Program-made: the position numbers and the translations under genes | The notes under the pieces: generated by a model | Databases searched by the model: none | What the model saw: the letters and a program-made list of their open reading frames with translations, nothing else | Told to the model about the DNA's origin: nothing | In this document: positions 5,519 to 10,027 of the stretch, in pieces | Position numbering within the stretch: the stretch's first letter is position 1 | Layout of the letters: every line of letters starts with the position of its first letter | Origin: Gemmobacter sp. | GTDB taxonomy: Bacteria > Pseudomonadota > Alphaproteobacteria > Rhodobacterales > Rhodobacteraceae | NCBI GenBank assembly: GCA_003509785.1 | Contig: DOMY01000049.1 | Location: 8,719 to 18,745, forward strand | DNA length: 10,027 nucleotides | Direction: 5' to 3'

Positions 5519-6763
5519 ATGACTCTCAAAAGACGCCAGTTTCTGACCACGGCTGCGCTGTCGGCCGGGGCGCTTGCCCTGCCGGGCTATCTGCGCGGCG
5601 CCTTTGCGGCGGAAACCATTCAGGTCGGTGCGCTGTATTCGCAGACCGGCGGGCTTTCCGTGGCGGAAAAGATGCTGGCCGCGGCCGTGCAGATGGCCGC
5701 AACCGAAATCAACGCGGCTGGCGGCGTGATGGGCCGCCAGATCGAAGTGGTGGTGGAAGACGGCGCCTCTGATCCCAAGACATTCGCCGAAAAGGCGCAG
5801 AAGCTGGTCATCAAGGACAAGGCGCAGACGGTGTTCGGCTGCCATACCTCGGCCAGCCGCAAGGCCGTGCTGCCGGTGTTCGAGCGCCGCAATGCCATGC
5901 TGTTCTACCAGACCCATTACGAAGGCTTCGAATGTTCGCGCAACGTGGTCTATTCCGGTGCGGTGCCGAACCAGCAGCTGGGCAATTACATCCCCTGGAT
6001 CATCGAAAAGCTGGGCAAGAAGAAATTCTTCATCGTCGGCTCGAACTATGTCTATCCGCGCGAAATGGCCAAGGTTTCCAAAGGTCTGATCGAAGCGGGC
6101 GGTGCCGAATGGGTGGCCGACGAATATCTGGAACTGGGCCATTCAGAATGGGCGGTGACGGTCAGCAAGATCAAGGAATCCGGCGCTGATGTCGTGCTTT
6201 CCAATGTGGTGGGCGATTCCATCATCTCGTTCTACCGCGAATTCGCCAATCAGGGGCTGAAGCAGGATCAGATCCCGATCTGCGCCACCGTCACCTCGGA
6301 AATCGAGATTGCGGCCATGGGGGCGGAATATGCGGCGGGCAGCTATACGTCCTTCCCCTATTTCATGTCGATGGATCTGCCGACGAACACCAGCTTCATC
6401 GAACGCTTCCGGGCCTTCGTGAACGACCCCAAGGCGATCAGCTATCACTCGCTGGAAGCGGCGTATTTCCAGGTCTTCCTGTGGAAGCAGGCGGTTGAAA
6501 AGGCGGGCGATTTCAGCGCCGATGCGATCCGCGAAGGCGTGCGCGGCCAGACCTTTGCCGCGCCGGGTGGCACCGTGAAGATCGACGAGGACAACCTGCA
6601 TTGCTGGCTGACGCCGCGCATCGGCCAGTGGCAGGCCGATGGGCAAAGCAAGATCGTCGATGAATCCCCCGAACCGATCAAGCCGCTGCCCTATGCCGCC
6701 TATGGCGAAACGGCCGAGAACCTGTTCTGCACCGCCGAAGGCCTTGATTCCTCGAAACTCTGA
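5519..6763 (+). CDS. urtA: Urea/short-chain amide ABC importer, Tat-exported substrate-binding protein (UrtA/FmdD type)
   Basis: This 414-residue periplasmic binding protein begins with a Tat signal (LKRRQFL, twin arginines 5-6, then a hydrophobic stretch and an AFAA cleavage region near residues 28-31), so it is exported folded. The mature part is the type I Peripla_BP fold used by the UrtA/FmdD and AmiC group: EINAAGGVMGR, HTSASRKAVLP, FYQTHYEGFECS, VPNQQLG, GSNYVYPREM and NVVGDSIISFY. It captures the small amide or urea and delivers it to the two permeases. The start at 5519 has AGGG 8 bases upstream and preserves the Tat motif. Terminator-controlled leader RNA precedes it, and a stable hairpin follows before urtB. 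No urease genes are seen nearby, so an amide is as likely as urea; the symbol marks the family, not a proven substrate. Confidence 0.9.
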   Translation: MTLKRRQFLTTAALSAGALALPGYLRGAFAAETIQVGALYSQTGGLSVAEKMLAAAVQMAATEINAAGGVMGRQIEVVVEDGASDPKTFAEKAQKLVIKDKAQTVFGCHTSASRKAVLPVFERRNAMLFYQTHYEGFECSRNVVYSGAVPNQQLGNYIPWIIEKLGKKKFFIVGSNYVYPREMAKVSKGLIEAGGAEWVADEYLELGHSEWAVTVSKIKESGADVVLSNVVGDSIISFYREFANQGLKQDQIPICATVTSEIEIAAMGAEYAAGSYTSFPYFMSMDLPTNTSFIERFRAFVNDPKAISYHSLEAAYFQVFLWKQAVEKAGDFSADAIREGVRGQTFAAPGGTVKIDEDNLHCWLTPRIGQWQADGQSKIVDESPEPIKPLPYAAYGETAENLFCTAEGLDSSKL

Positions 6764-6770
6764 GGCCGCC

Positions 6771-6796
6771 GCCCGGGCCGGGTAACCGGCCCGGGC
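6771..6796 (+). repeat. GNRA-capped GC hairpin between urtA and urtB
   Basis: GCCCGGGCCGG (6771-6781) pairs perfectly with CCGGCCCGGGC (6786-6796) around the tetraloop GTAA, a GNRA loop. The 11-bp all-GC stem starts 8 bases after the urtA stop and no T-run follows. Its likely role is to protect the urtA message 3' end or partly reduce readthrough, so that more binding protein than permease is made. Confidence 0.75.
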
Positions 6797-6829
6797 ACGC
6801 CGCGCAACACCGCCGGAGGTCCGCGATCC

Positions 6830-7723
6830 GTGTTCGACATCTTCTTCATCGGGCTGAGCCTGAGTTCAGTTCTTCTGCTGGTCGCCCTCGGGCTGGCCGT
6901 GACCTATGGTGCCATGGGCATCATCAACATGGCGCATGGCGAAATGGTCATGATCGGCGCCTATGTGGCGGTGCTGGCCAATATCTGGCTGGGGGCCAAT
7001 CTGTTCGCCGCCATCCCGCTCGCCTTTGCCGCCACTGCGCTGCTGGGCCTTGCGCTTGAACGGCTGGTGGTGCGTCGGTTGTACGGGCGGCTGCTGGATA
7101 CGCTGCTGGCCACCTGGGGCATTGCCATCCTGCTGCAACAGGCGATCCGGCTTGAATTCGGGCTGAGCTTCTTTGGCCTGCATGTCGAAGGGCTGGGTGC
7201 AGGGCTGCAGAACGTGCCGGTGCCGCAGATGCTGCAGGGCACCTTGCAGCTGTTCGGGCAGGATCTGAACATCTACCGCATGTTCATCGTGCTGGTCACG
7301 GCGGTTTTGGCCGGGCTGACCTGGGCGGTGCTGTATCGCACGCCGCTGGGCATGAAGGTGCGCGCCATCATCCGCAATCCGCAGATGGCCGCCGCCTGTG
7401 GCATCGACGTGAAACAGACCAATGCCATCACCTTTGCGCTCGGCTCCGGCCTTGCCGGGGTGGCGGGGGTGCTGATGGCCGGGTTTCGCAGCGTATCGCC
7501 CGATATGGGCGCCACCATGGTGGTGGACGGCTTCATGGTCGTCGTCACGGGTGGGGTGGGCAGCCTGCTGGGCACCATCGCCGCATCCGGCCTGCTGGGC
7601 GAGATCAACGCCCTTGTCGCCATATTCTCGAACGAGATCGCGGGCCGCGCCGCCGTGCTGGCGGTGGTGATCGGGGTCATTCTTCTGAAGCCCGCCGGGC
7701 TGTTCACCTTCAAGGGGCGCTGA
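6830..7723 (+). CDS. urtB: ABC importer permease, LivH/UrtB-FmdE type
   Basis: This 297-residue inner-membrane protein has about eight hydrophobic segments and the LivH-type signatures TYGAMGIINMAHGEMVMIGAY (about 25-45, typical of the N-terminal half) and GMKVRAIIRNP...AACGI (174-192, the cytoplasmic loop that contacts the ATPase). It forms half of the channel with the next gene. It starts with GTG at 6830; the GGAGGT ribosome site 9 bases upstream decides this start. The length equals plain LivH-like permeases and lacks the long N-terminal extension of many proteobacterial UrtB proteins. That leans towards an FmdE-like or general short-chain-amide system. It is separated from urtC by only 3 bases. 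Confidence 0.9.
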   Translation: MFDIFFIGLSLSSVLLLVALGLAVTYGAMGIINMAHGEMVMIGAYVAVLANIWLGANLFAAIPLAFAATALLGLALERLVVRRLYGRLLDTLLATWGIAILLQQAIRLEFGLSFFGLHVEGLGAGLQNVPVPQMLQGTLQLFGQDLNIYRMFIVLVTAVLAGLTWAVLYRTPLGMKVRAIIRNPQMAAACGIDVKQTNAITFALGSGLAGVAGVLMAGFRSVSPDMGATMVVDGFMVVVTGGVGSLLGTIAASGLLGEINALVAIFSNEIAGRAAVLAVVIGVILLKPAGLFTFKGR

Positions 7724-7726
7724 GCC

Positions 7727-8857
7727 ATGGCTTCCGTTCTGAACTATCGCACATGGGCCTATCTGGCCTTCTTTGCCGCCATCCTGGCCCTGCCGCTGAT
7801 CGGCGATGAATTCTGGCTGAACCGGGTGGCGAAATACCTGTGCTTCGGGATGCTGGGATCGGCCATCGCGCTGACCTGGGGGTATGCGGGCATCCTCAAT
7901 CTGGGGCAGGGGCTGTTCTTCGGCATTGGCGCCTATGCCATGGCCATGTCCTTGAAACTGTCAAGCTACACCAGCCTGCAACAGGGATCTGACATGCCGG
8001 TGCCGGATTTCATGCTGTGGAACGCACAGCCCGGCGCCTCGACCGATCTGTGCTGCATCACGCCGGGGTCATGGCTTTGGCTGCCGTTCCAGTCGCAGTG
8101 GTTTGGCGTCCTGGTGGCGGTGGTGCTGCCGGTGATCGTGGCCACGCTGATCGGGCGGATGATCTTTGGCCAGCGCATTTCGGGGGTGTTCATGTCGATC
8201 ATCACGCTGGCGCTGGTACTGCTGGCGCGGCTGGTGCTGGTGGATGCGCAGCCGGTGACCAATGGTTTCAACGGGTTGACGGATCTGGGCTATTTCACCG
8301 CCTTCGGCATGGAATTCGATCCCTATGCCGTACCCACCTATTACATCGTCGCCGTCGCGCTGATCGTGGTTCTGGTGCTGGCGCGGCTGCTGGTTGCCAC
8401 GCAGGCGGGCACGATCCTGCAGGCCACGCGCGACAGCCAGACCCGCGCTTTGTATCTGGGCTATGATGTGCCCGCCTATCAGACCTTCTTCTTTGCCGCT
8501 TCGGCCGGCATGTCGGGGCTGGCGGGGATGCTGTATGTGCTGGTCGCCGAATTCGCCTCGCCCTCGTTCCTTGACCTCGCCTTTTCGGTGACGATGGTGG
8601 TCTGGGCGGCGGTGGGCGGGCGTGGCTCGATCCTCGGGGCCTGTATCGGCGCCATCCTCATCAACACGATCGAGGCGCGGGTGTCGGAGACCGAGGCGCT
8701 GGTGGAGGCCTGGAAGGCGATCATCGGCCTGATCTTCGTTCTGGTGGTGATCTGGTTGCCGCAGGGGCTGGCCGGGTTCGCGCATGACCGTATCCGCCAA
8801 TGGCGGCAGCGACCCGGCGAGGGCGCGGTGGTTCTGGCAAAGGAGGCGGGGCAATGA
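7727..8857 (+). CDS. urtC: ABC importer permease, LivM/UrtC-FmdF type
   Basis: This 376-residue inner-membrane permease is the partner of the preceding one. The LivM/UrtC hallmark GYAGILNLGQGLFFGIGAYA is at 52-71, and the ATPase-contact loop ATRDSQTRALYLGYDV is at 233-248. About nine or ten hydrophobic stretches are seen. A hydrophilic segment at 77-120, rich in Pro, Ser and Cys, falls where UrtC-type permeases carry a longer loop than LivM. AAGGGG upstream gives the ribosome site. The gene ends by ATGA overlap with the ATPase gene, indicating coupled translation. The charged C-terminal tail (from about 355) is cytoplasmic. Confidence 0.91.
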   Translation: MASVLNYRTWAYLAFFAAILALPLIGDEFWLNRVAKYLCFGMLGSAIALTWGYAGILNLGQGLFFGIGAYAMAMSLKLSSYTSLQQGSDMPVPDFMLWNAQPGASTDLCCITPGSWLWLPFQSQWFGVLVAVVLPVIVATLIGRMIFGQRISGVFMSIITLALVLLARLVLVDAQPVTNGFNGLTDLGYFTAFGMEFDPYAVPTYYIVAVALIVVLVLARLLVATQAGTILQATRDSQTRALYLGYDVPAYQTFFFAASAGMSGLAGMLYVLVAEFASPSFLDLAFSVTMVVWAAVGGRGSILGACIGAILINTIEARVSETEALVEAWKAIIGLIFVLVVIWLPQGLAGFAHDRIRQWRQRPGEGAVVLAKEAGQ

Positions 8858-9609
8858 CCGAAACCGCATTGATGGTGGACGGGCTGGCCGTCGATTTTTC
8901 TGGCTTTCGCGCGGTGGATGGTGTGTCGCTGGCGGTGGCAAAGGGCGAATTGCGGGTGCTGCTGGGGGCCAATGGCGCGGGCAAGACCACGCTGATGGAT
9001 CTGATCAGCGGGCGCACCCGATCCACCGAAGGCCGCGTGCTGGTGCATGGCCGCGATGTGACCAACTGGCGCGAATTCCGCATCGCCCGGGCGGGCATCG
9101 GCCGCAAGTTTCAGATCCCTTCGGTGTTTTCAGGTCTGACGGTGCGCCAGAATCTGGAGGTTGCGCTGTCGCGCCATCCCGGGGTCTTTGCCAATCTGCG
9201 GCTGCGCCGCCGCCCCGCCGACCGCGCAAGGGTGGCCGAGGTGATGGCGCTGGTGGGGCTGGAGGCCGAGGCCGAACAGGAGGCGGGGTATCTGAGCCAT
9301 GGCCAGACGCAATGGCTCGAACTCGGGATGCTGATGATCCAGAACCCTTCGGTCATCCTGCTGGATGAGCCGACGGCGGGCATGACCCAGGCCGAAACCG
9401 CCAAGACGGCGGAAATCATCAACCGGCTGAAGGGGCATCACACCCTGCTGGTGGTGGAACATGACATGGCCTTTGTGCGCGAGATCGCCGAACGCATCAC
9501 CGTGCTGCATCTGGGCCGCGTTCTGGCCGAAGGCAGCGTGGATTTCATCGAAAACAACCCCGAGGTGCGCGCCGCCTACCTTGGAACGCAGGGGATTTCG
9601 GCATGTTGA
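8854..9609 (+). CDS. urtD: ABC importer ATPase, UrtD type
   Basis: This 251-residue ATPase powers the importer. It has a Walker A motif GANGAGKTT (38-46), Q-loop Gln87 within GIGRKFQIPSVF (a stretch typical of UrtD proteins), the signature LSHGQ (147-151, in place of LSGGQ), Walker B VILLDEP (167-173) and H-loop His203. The start at 8854 overlaps the urtC stop and has a perfect AAAGGAGG site 7 bases before it. An upstream in-frame ATG lies inside urtC and is not used. The H-for-G change in the signature motif is also common among urea-transporter ATPases, from memory, so it need not impair function. Confidence 0.93.
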   Translation: MTETALMVDGLAVDFSGFRAVDGVSLAVAKGELRVLLGANGAGKTTLMDLISGRTRSTEGRVLVHGRDVTNWREFRIARAGIGRKFQIPSVFSGLTVRQNLEVALSRHPGVFANLRLRRRPADRARVAEVMALVGLEAEAEQEAGYLSHGQTQWLELGMLMIQNPSVILLDEPTAGMTQAETAKTAEIINRLKGHHTLLVVEHDMAFVREIAERITVLHLGRVLAEGSVDFIENNPEVRAAYLGTQGISAC

Positions 9610-10027
9610 GCCTGACAAATCTGGAAAGCTACTATGGCCGGTCCCGCGCGCTGAACGGCATTTCGCTGGAGATCGAGCCGCAGCGCATCACCGGCATCGC
9701 CGGGCGCAATGGCACCGGCAAGACCACGCTGCTGAAGACGATCATGGGGCTGACCGATGCGGCGCGGGGCAGCATCCGGCTGAACGGGCAGGATATTTCG
9801 GCCCTGCCCACGCATCGGCGGGCGCGGTCTGGTATTGCCTATGTGCCGCAGGGCCGGGGGATCATCCCGGAATTCACCATCCGCGAGAATATCGTGATGG
9901 GCGCCTTTGCCAACCGGGCCGGGCGGCGCGGTATTCCGGATCTGGTGCCAGAGCTGTTTCCCTATCTGGCCGCCAATCTGGATCGCCCGGGCGGCGTGTT
10001 GTCGGGCGGGCAGCAGCAGCAGCTGGC
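9603..10027 (+). CDS. urtE: ABC importer ATPase, UrtE type (cut by window edge)
   Basis: The first 141 residues of the second ATPase are visible. They hold Walker A GRNGTGKTT (34-42), the Q-loop in VPQGRG (81-86) and signature LSGGQQQQL (133-141); Walker B and the H-loop lie beyond the window. The start overlaps urtD by 7 bases, with AGGGGA upstream inside urtD. It is LivF/UrtE-like: short N-terminus and VPQGRGIIPEFTIRENI after the Q-loop. It pairs with UrtD to form the heterodimeric motor. About 90 residues are expected to be missing. Confidence 0.92.
   Translation, partial: MLSLTNLESYYGRSRALNGISLEIEPQRITGIAGRNGTGKTTLLKTIMGLTDAARGSIRLNGQDISALPTHRRARSGIAYVPQGRGIIPEFTIRENIVMGAFANRAGRRGIPDLVPELFPYLAANLDRPGGVLSGGQQQQL

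Noticed and set aside
8800..8853. Upstream start for the UrtD ATPase
   Set aside because: That start lies inside urtC without a ribosome site, whereas ATG 8854 has AAAGGAGG at ideal spacing and gives the usual family N-terminus.
8069..8941. 290-residue minus-strand open frame opposite urtC
   Set aside because: It is a His/Arg/Gln-rich shadow of a membrane-protein gene, lacks a ribosome site and would oppose a tightly overlapped operon.

Overview
The window reads as GC-rich (roughly 60-65% by eye) alphaproteobacterial chromosome, probably Rhodobacteraceae-like. This rests on codon use, strong Shine-Dalgarno sites, tight ATGA gene overlaps and the flavour of the proteins; it is a judgement from the sequence, not a database match. 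No mobile element, tRNA, rRNA or CRISPR array was seen.

Left part, minus strand (1-1015): a two-gene unit reads leftwards out of the window. It holds a 121-residue one-helix membrane protein of unknown function and then, overlapping by ATGA, the N-terminal part of a multi-helix sensor histidine kinase that is cut by the window edge just after its H-box histidine. A near-consensus sigma-54 site lies about 165 bases upstream. Between this unit and the next gene are a weak candidate small ORF on the plus strand (1257-1475) and a strong GC hairpin (1490-1523) that would end convergent transcripts.

Middle (1527-3062, minus): an amidase-signature hydrolase with an intact Lys/Ser/Ser triad. It is transcribed divergently from everything to its right, across a 416-base intergenic region full of dyads.

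Right part, plus strand (3479-10027): first an AmiC-like amide sensor and an AmiR-like ANTAR antiterminator, as in the Pseudomonas ami system. Then comes a leader with a textbook intrinsic terminator, followed by a five-gene branched-chain-type ABC importer: a Tat-exported binding protein, two permeases and two ATPases (UrtABCDE/FmdDEF type, for urea or short-chain amides). The last ATPase gene runs off the end.

How it fits together (inference): the cytoplasmic AmiC-like protein senses a small amide or urea and releases AmiR. AmiR then binds leader RNA and lets polymerase through the terminator before urtA, so the importer is made. The divergent amidase would hydrolyse an imported amide. A second terminator lies directly before amiC, so the regulator pair may control itself. 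Each of the three leaders (amiC, urtA, amidase) carries one hairpin with a six-base loop having A at position 1 and G at position 4, the ANTAR-target signature; in the amiC and urtA leaders this hairpin overlaps the left arm of the terminator. The canonical second hairpin was not found in any of them.
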